Source of the DNA: Cyclina sinensis
Lineage: Eukaryota; Mollusca; Bivalvia; Venerida; Veneridae
Direction: 5' to 3'
Length of the DNA: 64,000 bases
Assembly (NCBI GenBank): GCA_012932295.1
Contig: JAAONU010000004.1
Location: forward strand, 11,470,630 to 11,534,629
Each line of letters begins with the position of its first letter. Within the stretch, counting starts at the first letter, position 1. Below, one piece after another: positions 36,463 through 46,337 of this stretch. Position numbers and translations under genes: made by a program. The notes beneath the pieces are model-generated. The model was not told where the DNA came from and made no database searches. It saw only the letters and a program-made list of their open reading frames with translations.

Positions 36463-36840
36463 AGATGGCGTCTGGAGACAGTTCAGTTCCAAATTTAATT
36501 TAACCTAAAACAATCACGTTAAAAAGCATCACTTAAATCAAAATTAATGTGTTTATTTGATTTGCATATAACTTTCGGACTCGCGTTTATAGCGAGGCAG
36601 CGTGTATACCAAAATAACTTTTATGGAAGACTTCTGATGATGAGTAAATGTTTGTAACTTATATCTTCAGACTGTATTTGTTCATAATTGGTGGCAAGTG
36701 TCGTAAGTTTCGTTTCAGAATTCAATTCTTCATGGCATTCTATTTCTATTTCGCTCCTGAAATATGTCAAAATAGTAATAACGCGTTGAAATAATTTTAT
36801 TTAACACTTTGATACAGACTTTCGTAATAACCAAGACTCT
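36463..36840 (+). repeat. Local duplication, copy 1
   Basis: Runs from 'aagatggcgtctggagac' through 'tttcggactcgcgttta', 'tggtggcaagtgtcgtaa' to 'acactttgatacagactttcg'. It matches 37918-38322 in the same orientation at roughly 90 percent by eye. Confidence 0.8.
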
Positions 36841-36857
36841 AATTTCTCTACCATTGC

Positions 36858-36966
36858 CTAGGTAATCCCATAGGTGACAGTATCACTGAGCATAAAACCT
36901 TTAAAAACGAAAAAAAAATGATTAACTTTTTACTAATATATCTACAAGGTATATTTCATGCAGGAC
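36858..36966 (+). repeat. Local inverted duplication partner 1
   Basis: The segment with 'tcactgagcataaaacc' and 'actttttactaatatatct' matches the minus strand of about 37672-37783. Confidence 0.65.
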
Positions 36967-37671
36967 CGTCAATTTTTCTGAGTATTACAATCCATGTTAA
37001 TTCAGTAACAATATTGAAAATGTTGTAAAAATGTTGTAATTTTCGCAATATATATATTCTAAATAAATTATCTGCACGATACTTTGAAAATCAGTCCAAT
37101 ACCTTGCGAGAAATGACATAACATATAATAAACATACTGAGGTGACTAGGAGTCTTTGTAGAATTCCTTGAAGTCTTCTAAAAATTGGTGTTTCTCGCTC
37201 TTTCTGAATAGTAATTAATGTCAATATTAATGAAAATAAAAGATCCTCATTTTTACCCACTTATTGATAAATGGCTTTACTTATATTGTTGGTTTGTGCT
37301 TCGCGTTGCAATCTTTTATTTTCTTTTCAGGTTATCCTACTTTCATTTCACCATGTCTGTTAGTGACGTTAGCAAATTCAGTTTTATATCTATTTTTTCA
37401 TTGGCTTATTGGGACGCACCTCCAGGTAATGAACTAATGAAAACAGTAATAACAAAAATCATTCGGGATATTTCAAAAGCGATCTAGCTCAGAAAGTAAA
37501 CAAAACAATGGTTATGGGAAGAAGACACTGATATGTGTAACAAAACAAACTTTGTCAGTGCATTGAATTGTTTAGTATGTTGATACATCTTTACGATGTT
37601 GGATCTTTACCTTTCTTACTATTTTCTAACAAAAATAAATGCAAACATTTTGAAAACAAAAGTCACCTCAG

Positions 37672-37783
37672 TGATGTTCCTGGTTGTTCCGTATGAAATA
37701 CATCTTGTAGATATATTAGTAAAAAGTTTTTGAAAAAAATCAATTTTAGATGTTGTATGCTCAGTGAAACTGCCACCTGTGCG
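37672..37783 (-). repeat. Local inverted duplication partner 2
   Basis: Its reverse complement contains 'TCACTGAGCATACAACAT' and 'ACTTTTTACTAATATATCT', shared with 36858-36966. Confidence 0.65.
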
Positions 37784-37840
37784 TAAGCCTTGTAAGTTAA
37801 AATTTTGACCAAATATGTTGAGTTGAGATACGTTTGTCAT
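37776..37840 (+). repeat. Short local duplication, copy 1
   Basis: 'gtaagccttgtaagtt' followed by 'tgttgagttgagatacgttt' recurs in the same orientation at about 38335-38398. Confidence 0.65.
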
Positions 37841-37917
37841 ATCAAAAATTGACAACAGTTTTCCCTGAAATTTGCTCTGAAATTAAAAGATATAATATCA
37901 AAAAGTCCTTTAATATT

Positions 37918-38322
37918 AAGATGGCGTATGGAGACAACTAAGTTTTAAATTCAAAATAGCCTAAAACAATCACGCTACAAAAGCATCACTAAAATCAAAA
38001 TTAATGTGTTTAGTTGATTTGCATATTGCTTTCGGACTCGCGTTTATAGTGAGTCAGCGTGTTTTCCAAAATAACTTTTATGGAAGACTATTTATTTCTA
38101 CGCTGCTGTTACTTAACGACTTCTGATGGTGAGTAAATGTTTGGTACTTATACCTTCAGACTGTATTTGTTCATAATTGGTGGCAAGTGTCGTAATTTTC
38201 GTTTCAGAATTCAATTCTTCATAGCCTTCTATTTCTATTTTGCTCCTGAAATATGTCAAAATAGTAATAACGTGTGGAAATAATTATATTTAACACTTTG
38301 ATACAGACTTTCGTGATTACCA
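37918..38322 (+). repeat. Local duplication, copy 2
   Basis: Second copy of the 36463-36840 segment. It has an extra stretch of about 30 bp ('tatttatttctacgctgct...') after 'tttatggaagac' that the first copy lacks. Confidence 0.8.
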
Positions 38323-38399
38323 ATATCCCTGCCTACGTAAGCCTTGTAAGTTTAAGTTTTGACAAAATGTGTTGAGTTAAGATACGTTTTTATTTTATG

Positions 38400-39045
38400 C
38401 CTACCAATGAAATATAGGGAAATATCAGTGAGATAAAAGTGATAATCCACTGTTTTGAATCAGTGAAATTACCATTTTGATAATACACTGTTTGTGCCAG
38501 AACTACTGCTTGATGAAACTTCAGGAATTTCCCCACCACGTAAATACAAGAGAATCCGCTGTATTTCAGACTGTGACAACGAGTGAAATTTATTTACCTT
38601 GTTAAATCCAATTATAATATTGAATTCCTGAGCCTAACTAGTTGTGAACAATGATGAAATTCGCCATAAATTATTTTAAATGTCTGATTTGTTTACATAA
38701 CTCACATGGACAATATCCAATATGGCCGACTTTCAATTCAATTGATTGAATATTACTCGGTATTAATCCGCTTTTATAATTAAAGTATGTATGGCTAAAA
38801 TTCAATCAATATTGATAAACTGTGTAGAGAAAAATAAATGTTATTTGATGAAAGTGTATTCAGTTTATTTCAGCAGAAGTAAAGTTATCATATGTATTGG
38901 TGATTGTCTGCACTTTTTTTGTGCGGAGTAACCAAAGTACGCATTAACTGATTTGGGGCTCACCATGGGGAATTTATTGAAGGCCCTGATTAAAAATGTC
39001 ATAAAATACCCATTTTTGACGTGTTGGCATAAAATAAAAAGAAAA
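38400..39045. other. AT-rich non-coding DNA
   Basis: No gene seen. The missing cytoplasmic exon(s) of the Ig receptor should lie here or further left; I could not identify them. Confidence 0.35.
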
Positions 39046-39199
39046 TTTGTTTGTTTTTTAGTGGAAGATGGGAATTTATTTCATCTCGTGAACACCATAT
39101 GTTGATATTTTCACTCGTGGCTGCGCCACTCGTGAAAATATCACATATAGTGTTCACTCGAGGAAATAAATTCTCATCTTCTACAAAAACAAACAAATA
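39046..39199. repeat. Foldback element (about 75-bp arms)
   Basis: A near-continuous inverted repeat centred near 39122 on GTGGCTGCGCCAC. Left arm 'gaagatgggaatttattt...gatattttcactcgtgg' pairs with right arm '...cactcgtgaaaatatcac...aaataaattctcatcttc', and pairing continues outwards into the flanking TTTGTTTGTTTTT / AAAAACAAACAAA. Confidence 0.85.
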
Positions 39200-39623
39200 T
39201 CCTCTATATCATGTCCATATTAATAACAGTGAATTCTATATATGTATATTCACGTCATAGTATTTACAGAAGTATTTCTTAAATCGTTTAATAAGTATTA
39301 CAGTATTAAGATGGTTATTCATTTACTTACACATTTCTTTGGCCAGATGTTGTTGACTTTGCACTTCCTTTTCGTGGCTTTAAGCATTTCAGACCTAAAA
39401 ATACGGCCTAAACGTATGTATCAAAATTCCATTTCCTATTCTTCTCTCAAATAAGTTTCTATTAACTATTTATTACGTTAATATGTGTGTCTGAATACTT
39501 TATGTTTTCTGAATGTGCTAATGAAATAACACATATTTTTAGATTATTTCATGTCTGTTGTTAGAAACTAGAAAAATCTTAACCTAGGCAAGGTTTAATT
39601 ATACTAAACAAAAAAGTACTTAC

Positions 39624-39755
39624 ACGAGGGACAAAGTTGTAAATTGTTTCTTCTACAAATAAGAATACCACAAAGTCCCAGTATAATTGTCGTTACCGCC
39701 TGGGTACCAGCCAGTGCTGCTATCGCAATCGTCAACGTTGTATTGTCTAAATGGG
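39624..39755 (-). CDS. Ig receptor exon 5: transmembrane segment
   Basis: 132 bp, phase 1 at both ends, acceptor TTGATAG and donor CGT/GTAAGT. It encodes a long hydrophobic helix (LTIAIAALAGTQAVTTIILG, then LCGILIC) followed by a stop-transfer RR. The reading frame is open throughout and matches the phase of exon 4. Confidence 0.7.
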
Positions 39756-42700
39756 CTATCAATAACAATAAAAACAACGAAAACGAAAATTGATAGACAG
39801 ATACAGAACATTAGATTTAAACACATTTTATAAATTGTTTGCTTTTATGTGGAATGCTTCATTTGCTTAGCAAAAAAACTATTTTCTTGATGTTTCTATC
39901 TGTAAACTGAATAGAATAAAACTAAACCTGGTCGTTTCATGGAATCAGGCCAAAAGTTCAAGTAAGTATTTTGCCTAACTAATAAAAGTCAACGATATCT
40001 ATAAAGTTTTTGACGCACCTGTGACATGGACAGTGATACTTCTGTTCATTTTCATATACTGGTCACTTCTTGTAGCAATGCAAACATATTCCCCTTCTGT
40101 TGATGCGCTTACCTTCCCAAGACTGAAAATACTACTTCTATTTTTCCTGTCCCATGATACGGTGCAGGCTGGATTGCAATCGACTGAGCAAGAAATATCA
40201 GGCATTGTTTCTCCGCCGTTAAGGAAATACTGGGCTTTGTTTGGTGTGAACAAAAGCGCTGTAGGTCCATCTGATAATTAAAAAAATGACAAAAATGTTG
40301 CAGTCTTTCTGCTTTCTCATTCTAAGGGTTAAGACAAAGACACATATTTATACATAATACTTGGTTATGAAATTCCACGTAACTGATTTTTAGTTTATGT
40401 ATACAGAGTATATTATCAGAACGACATTGAGACAAGGGATGTTGAATTATACTGACTTGTAACTTACAAAGAACTTCAAAGATGTATTTAGGCATAAAAT
40501 AAGTCTCCAATGACTAGACTGTGTATTATACGTTATTTTCTGTGGTGGGCAATAGAAATCATTGTAACAAGAGATGTTTGTTAAACATAAATGACCCCCT
40601 AGCGCCTTATCCCTTGAGGCAGCCGTGAGGTTTTGAGGAGCTTGGACCAAGCGTTTTATAGTTATTGTTCGGAAACCATTTTGACACTGTGACATTGGCC
40701 TTTGACCTTGTGACCTGAAAACTAAAAGGCTCGGCTACAATTCATTAACAACTTATACACCAAATAGGAAGAATATGCGTTCAAGCGTTCTTCAGTCATT
40801 CATCGGAAACTATTTTGATTTTCAAGGTCACTGTGACCCTTGACCTTTGACCTAATGACCTGAAAAACAACTGTTGTCAGCTTGTGATCCTGGCAAACCC
40901 ACATACTAAGTCTGGTGAACCTCGACCAAAGGATTCGCTAGATATTTAGCCGAAACTGTTTTGCTTATCAAGGTTACTGTGACGTTTACCTTTGACCTTA
41001 TAACCATAAAAACTACAGGGGTCAGCTGTCATGACCAACCTACCTATGAAGTTTCAATTAGATCGGCCCAAGCGTTCTTAAGTAATTGATCGGAAACCAA
41101 ATTGTTCTACAAGATCACTTTGGCCTTAACCTTTGTCCTGGTGACCTGAAAAGCTATAGGGATTATATACAGGTCATAGCCAACCTATACATCAAATTTG
41201 AAGAAACTGGGATTAAGCGTTCTATAGTTATTAATTGGAATACATTCTGCTTTTCAAGGCCATTGTGACCTTAGCCTTTGACCTGATGACCTGAAAAACT
41301 ATAGGGGTTATTAACTAGTCATATCCAATCTACATACAAACTCTAAGTCAAAGTCTAAATCTATACACTAAGTTTGAAGAAATTGGACCAAGAGTTCTAT
41401 AGTAATTGATCGGAAACCGTTTTGCTGTTCAAGGTTACTGTGACATTGACCTTTGACCTGGTGACTTTTGAAACTATTGAGGTCACCCTCTGGTTATGAC
41501 CAACCTACACATTCAGTTTGAACAACCTGTAACCAGTTCTATAGTTATTGATCAGAAACCGTTTTGCTCTCTATGGTCACTGTGACCTTTACCTTTGACC
41601 TGGTATCTTGTTAAACTACAGGGGGTATTTGCTGGTCATATCCAACTGACACACTAAGTTAAAAGAACTTAGAGCCAAGCGATCTATAGTTACTGACCGG
41701 AAATTTTTTTTCAAGGTCATTGTGACCTTGACCTTTAATCTGGTGACCTGTAAAACAATAAGGTCATCTTCTAGTCATGACCAATCTATGCACCAAGTCT
41801 GAGGAAGATAGGTTCAAGGCTTTTCTCGATATTGATCGGAAACGAATGTGTTTACCAACCGACTGACCGACATTTGCAAAACAATGTACATTCATCTTCG
41901 TTTGGGTGGGGGCATAAAACGATTTGTTAATAGAAAAAAGCAATCGATGTTAAATACTGTACTAGTAGATGGAAGTATTCGATGACTACTAAGAAAATCA
42001 CTTACACGTAACGTTTACTGTATAATTCACCCCCGATACTCGATCCTTTATCATACAGAACAAGGTATGTGATGTTTTTCCCATTAAGAGTTCTAGACAC
42101 ACTTTCTATCCAGATCTCACCATCTTGCAAAACGAATTGCGGGGCCCGAGAAACGTTCTTTCCGTCAAGTTGCCACATAACTGTTAAATTTACTAAAAGG
42201 CGACGTAATACAGAAGCTTTAGGATAACCATGAAAATTCCCGGGACTATGTTCTTCAATTGGTCCATAAGGTGTTGGAGAAATTCCTGCAGTGGTGTAGC
42301 AATAAAAACAGGCTTTCATAAAAACAGTACAGAAAGTAGCAGGAGTGAGTATTTACGATCTTTTTCATTCGCATAACAAATTGTATTATATAACGACTTT
42401 ATTATTAGATTAGCATTGATCTCTATGAAGATTATCATTCTTGGAAAATTAAACACTTCTTTTAATTCATGATAAGAAAGGCATAAAATTAGTAGGATAT
42501 CAACAAAACAATTTAACTATATATAGATTATGTAAAAAGTTCATTCATGATTCCTTTAACATGTTTTGGTAATTGAAACGACTTTTGGTCAAAAGCAGAA
42601 CATAATTATATCAACTCACCCAAAACAAAAAGCGCGTAGCAGTAGCGCGCCATGTTTACGTTTAACAAGTAAGTTCCATTATCTGCCATTTCAATATCAC

Positions 42701-45700
42701 GTATGACAGTCACTAGACTCATTCTTACAAAATTTACATCTAACCTAGTTGCTATCTGTGGTTCAAAAAAGAAAGGATGAAGCAGCTGTGTTGTATTAAA
42801 AGAACGAAACACACTGTAAAATCCGCTAACGTTGTATTTTATTAAACTTGTTGAACGAACAGTTTCAATCACATCAGCATTCAAAATAGCAGTAGAGCCT
42901 TCTGGAACGATCAGAGTTTGGTTTACTTCACAATCTGAAAAAAGGGCTTTTATCATATACCGTATACTATTGACATAAAATGAAAATTTGTATCAAATTG
43001 TATTCAGATGTTATGTCTTTTAGCTTAATATAACATTTTACTTGGAAAAGCATTTGATATGAATAGAACTGTGTCCTCTTTCAGCATATTTCTAACTGGT
43101 ACAGCATAAAATTTAGATAATTTAAAATAGGACTCTGAAGTAACAATATTTATTATCATACCAAGGGCATAAAGGACTTCAACAGAGTAAAAAGAGTTAA
43201 AACATAATACGGTGACTCCTTCTTAAGTACAAGACAAGTTTGAGACTATTTTTTAATAGTTGTAGGTGTATGCTCCTGGCAGTGTCATGTATTTGAAATA
43301 CGATTTTTACTGTAACATGCTATTGTCACACTGAAATGTGTGTTTACATGCATTTTAGCTCACCCTGATCAATGAGCTATTGTGATCACCCTGTGTCCGG
43401 CGTCCGTCGTCAGTTGTCCGTCGTCCGTCGTAAATATTTTACTTTAAATGACATCTCCTCCTAAACCACAAAGCTATTCTTAACCAAACTTTACAGAAAT
43501 GTTTTTAATATTGCCCTTTCTTAAAATTGCTCAAACCGTTCCGCTCCATTGCACATTAGCGCTGCAAAAGCTAAAAATAGAAAAAAACATTCAAACAACA
43601 TTTCCTCCTAAACGGTTGGGAGAATTTCCAACAAATTTCCTTACAAAACCCTCTATTAAAATTGCTAAAACAGTTCCGCTCCATTGAACAAAATGGCTGC
43701 CAGAGCTAAAAATAGATTTTCATCAATATTTTGCTTCAAATGACATCTCCTCCAAAACCACTTGGCCAATTTAAAGCAAATTTAACAGAAATATTCCTTA
43801 TATACCTTTTTCTAAAGTTCCGCAAACCGTTCCGCTCCATTGCACAAAAGAACTGAAAAAGCTAAATAGAAAAAAAAAATCAACAACGTCTCCTTCTAAA
43901 CCGTTAGGAGATTCCCACTTAATTTCAAAGACATGTTCCTTAAAAAGCCCTCTATTAAAATTGCTAAAATGGTTGTGCTCTATTGATCAAAATGGCCACC
44001 AGAGCTTAAAATAGATTTTTGTCAATATTTCGCTTCAAATGACATCTTCTTCTAAACCACTTGGCCATTTTAAACCAAACTTTACAGAAATGTTCCTTAT
44101 CATGCCCTTTTTCTTAAACTGTTCAAACCGTCCCGCTCCATTGCACATTAGCGCTGCAAAAGCTAAAAATAGAAAAAAATTCAAACAACATCTCCTCCTA
44201 AACGGTTGGAAGATTTTCCACCAAATTTCACAGAAATATTTCTTACATAGCCCTCTATTAAAATTGCTTAAATGGGTCCGCTCCACTGAACAAAATTGCC
44301 GCCAGAGCTAAAAAAAGATTTTCGTCTATATTTTGCTTCAAATGACATCTCCTCCAAAACCACTTGGCTATTTTAAACCAAATTTGACAGAAATATACCT
44401 TATAAGCTTTTTTTTTAAATAGCTGAAACCGTTCTGCTCAATTGCACATAAGGGCTGCAAAAGCTAAAAATAGAAAAATATTCAAACAACATCCCCTACT
44501 AAACGGTTGGTATTTTTTCCACCAAATTTCACAGAAATGTTTCTTAAATAGCCCTCTATTAATATTGCTAAAATGGTTGTGCTCTATTGATCAAAATGGC
44601 CGCCAGAGCTAAAAATAAATTTTTGTCAACATTTGGCTTCAAATGACATCTCCTTCGAAACCACTTGGCCATTTTAAACCAAATTTGACAGAAATTTTCC
44701 TTATAATGCCCTTTTCTAAAATTGCTCAATCCGTTTTGCTCCATTGCACACAAGGGATGCAAAAGCTAGAAGTAGAAAAGAAATCACACAGCATCTCCTC
44801 CTCAATGGCAAGGTAATTTTCCATCAAATTTCAGGGAAATGTTCCTTACATACCCCTGCGTTAAAATTGCTTAAACGATTCTGCTCCATTGAACAAAATG
44901 GCCACCGGAGCTAAAAATACGTTTTCTTCAAAATATTGCTTCAAATGACATCTCCTCACAAGCTGTTATCACGAAAGTGCTTTTGCCCCATGGACTTGTT
45001 TTGTATAAAAGATGAGATCTTTGAATATCTTCAGTTGCAAAATGTAATGTTGCATCTGATGTTTGCTTAACAGTAGACCCTCAAGCAAAGTACTCAGGTG
45101 AGCGATCCAGGGCCATCATGGCCCTCTTGCTTTTTTTTATAAAGGTTTAAATATCTAAAGAAAACTTTAACGGCGACAAAGTGCCAATCTATAAAACTCT
45201 GAAAAAAAAGAAAATAAATATATGCGTTTCTGTTCATGTTTTGTGACTTATGGCATAAAACAGTGCAATGAACACTTCCGCTAAATTTACCTTGTAATTT
45301 ATACATCAAAATATTTAAATTTTAATAATTCATTTCGTTCGTATAATCTGAATTTATAAACATTTATCAAACAGGGCAAACCCTTATGTGTAGAATAAAC
45401 TGATGAAAATTTGCTCATCTCGCTGTCGCTGATCTTAGTTACATTCCTTTGTCTGCCCATTATCACCCAATGGAGAACTTCTCTCACTACCCTAATGTAC
45501 CAGTAACCACTGGTTAAACGTTCTTACTGTTAGCATATACCGACCAACTTATGGTTACTGTAAAATTGGGGAAACATTATTACCAAAGAAAGAAAAAGAA
45601 GATTTTAGTCTTGCCTATTGTCATATCATTTACTGCAGAGAAAACTGAGTATTAATATAAATAGACATTGTTTTGGTTCCTTAAAAATATTACTGGTAGA

Positions 45701-46178
45701 CTTAATACGCTATATTGCATGTTTATGTATTTGACAGAAACGAATGAGTGAAACGAATTGCTAAAGCAATATATCTGTCATTCCAACCAACAGAAAAATC
45801 ATTTGGTGGCTTCCGTAATGCATGCATCAAGATTTTGTCTTGTATACTTGTACGTGCAAAGATAATTTAACATTCAATTTGCATACAAGTACATTTCTCG
45901 ATTCTATCTTGTCGCTGGTATGTATGTTTACTTGAAAGGAAAAGAGATTTTTTTAAATCTCCCTGTCAATCAGGCGACAATTTACACATAGCGAACAGGA
46001 TTGTGTAGCAACGTATAACAAAATATATCAAAGGCATATTTAAGCACACACCTAAATACGTCATAAATTAAAAGATTACACCGATTATAATTCACTTACG
46101 TCTGTAAACCCCATTAACACAAGTCCCTTGAATAAAGACTAACACTACAAGAAACGAACTGTTTAGACACCTTGCCAT
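39624..46178 (-). CDS. Ig-superfamily single-pass membrane receptor (five exons, tail missing)
   Basis: Five minus-strand exons: 46178-46100, 42934-42620, 42285 to about 42019, 40270-40019 and 39755-39624. They encode, in order, a signal peptide, three Ig-like modules and a transmembrane helix. All splice borders used are GT-AG, and every junction is phase 1, the usual arrangement for Ig modules. The product would be a type I surface protein; adhesion or immune recognition is an inference from the fold alone. Only the third module has the canonical Cys-Trp-Cys core. The exon 3 donor that keeps the frame (GTAAAC at 42018) is weaker than a neighbouring GTGTAAGT that would break it. Introns contain tandem-core elements. 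The tail beyond 39624 was not found, so the model is partial at the 3' end. Confidence 0.72.
40019..40270 (-). CDS. Ig receptor exon 4: third, canonical Ig-like module
   Basis: 252 bp, phase 1 at both ends, acceptor AATTATCAG and donor ACAG/GTGCGT. It has the full Ig signature: ISCSVDC, VSW, then EGEYVC, ending in a hydrophobic G strand (SITVHVT). Two extra Cys near the B strand (CNPAC) could form an additional disulfide. Confidence 0.78.
40566..41922 (+). mobile_element. Tandem-core element in an Ig-receptor intron
   Basis: Starts AACAAGAG followed at once by a perfect hairpin (ATGTTT-GTT-AAACAT, 40574-40588). The interior holds about nine units of roughly 145 bp with 'ttggaccaagcgttctatagttattgatcggaaacc' then 'ttcaaggtcactgtgacctttgacct'. 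It ends near 'gggtgggggcataaa'. Perfect or near-perfect AGGTCAnnnTGACCT palindromes recur (41714-41728 perfect; 40825-40839 one mismatch). No ORF. Confidence 0.72.
42019..42285 (-). CDS. Ig receptor exon 3: second Ig-like module
   Basis: The acceptor CACTGCAG ends at 42286, and the exon begins with two bases of a split Gly codon. The module has a Trp in the expected C strand (VMWQLDG) and glycosylation motifs (NLT, NVS, NIT) but no canonical Cys pair. The end is uncertain: GTAAAC at 42018 preserves phase 1, whereas the better-looking GT/GTAAGT (exon end 42006) gives phase 2 and would shift exon 4. Confidence 0.55.
42620..42934 (-). CDS. Ig receptor exon 2: first Ig-like module
   Basis: 315 bp between CCCTTTTTTCAG and GG/GTGAGT, phase 1 at both ends. 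The 105-residue module has the ADNGTY signature of an Ig F strand but no Cys at the usual YxC place. Cysteines sit near the start (CEVNQ) and near the end (ARYCYAL), so the disulfide may be displaced. Several N-glycosylation motifs (NQT, NVS, NTT, NGT). Confidence 0.7.
43353..45131 (-). mobile_element. Tandem-core element with 300-bp dimer units, in Ig-receptor intron 1
   Basis: Read on the minus strand it begins GCAAGAG then hairpin GGGCC-ATGAT-GGCCC (about 45121-45107) and ends GGTGAGCTAAAA at 43353, next to a second hairpin (AGCTCA...TGAGCT). A run of 'gtccg(t/g)cgtc' lies inside that end. The interior units are dimers: 'cttcaaatgacatctcc' recurs near 43735, 44033, 44338, 44637 and 44938. 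No ORF. Confidence 0.75.
46100..46178 (-). CDS. Ig receptor exon 1: start and signal peptide
   Basis: ATG at 46178 opens 26 codons plus one base and ends at AGAC/GTAAGT. The peptide has a short charged start (MAR) and a hydrophobic core (FLVVLVFIQGTCV), a typical signal peptide. An upstream in-frame Met exists, but it would bury the signal behind a long hydrophilic stretch, so I chose this one. Confidence 0.7.
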
Positions 46179-46337
46179 TTTAAATAAAATGATTACATTT
46201 ACATAATTAACATAAATTTCCTTTTCTTTTATGAGTAATGATGTTTTATGTGGCATTTCTAACTTAACTGAAAACTGGTGCACATTATTTTCCTAGTTTA
46301 AACTAAACTAGAACAGGCATTTTCCAACAGCCACAAT

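Noticed and set aside
37619..37855. Cytoplasmic-tail exon of the Ig receptor
   Set aside because: The acceptor phase is wrong for exon 5, the in-phase frame stops within a few codons, and the sequence belongs to the local duplication mosaic.
39051..39260. Frames on both strands around 39.0-39.3 kb
   Set aside because: They are translations of the foldback hairpin.
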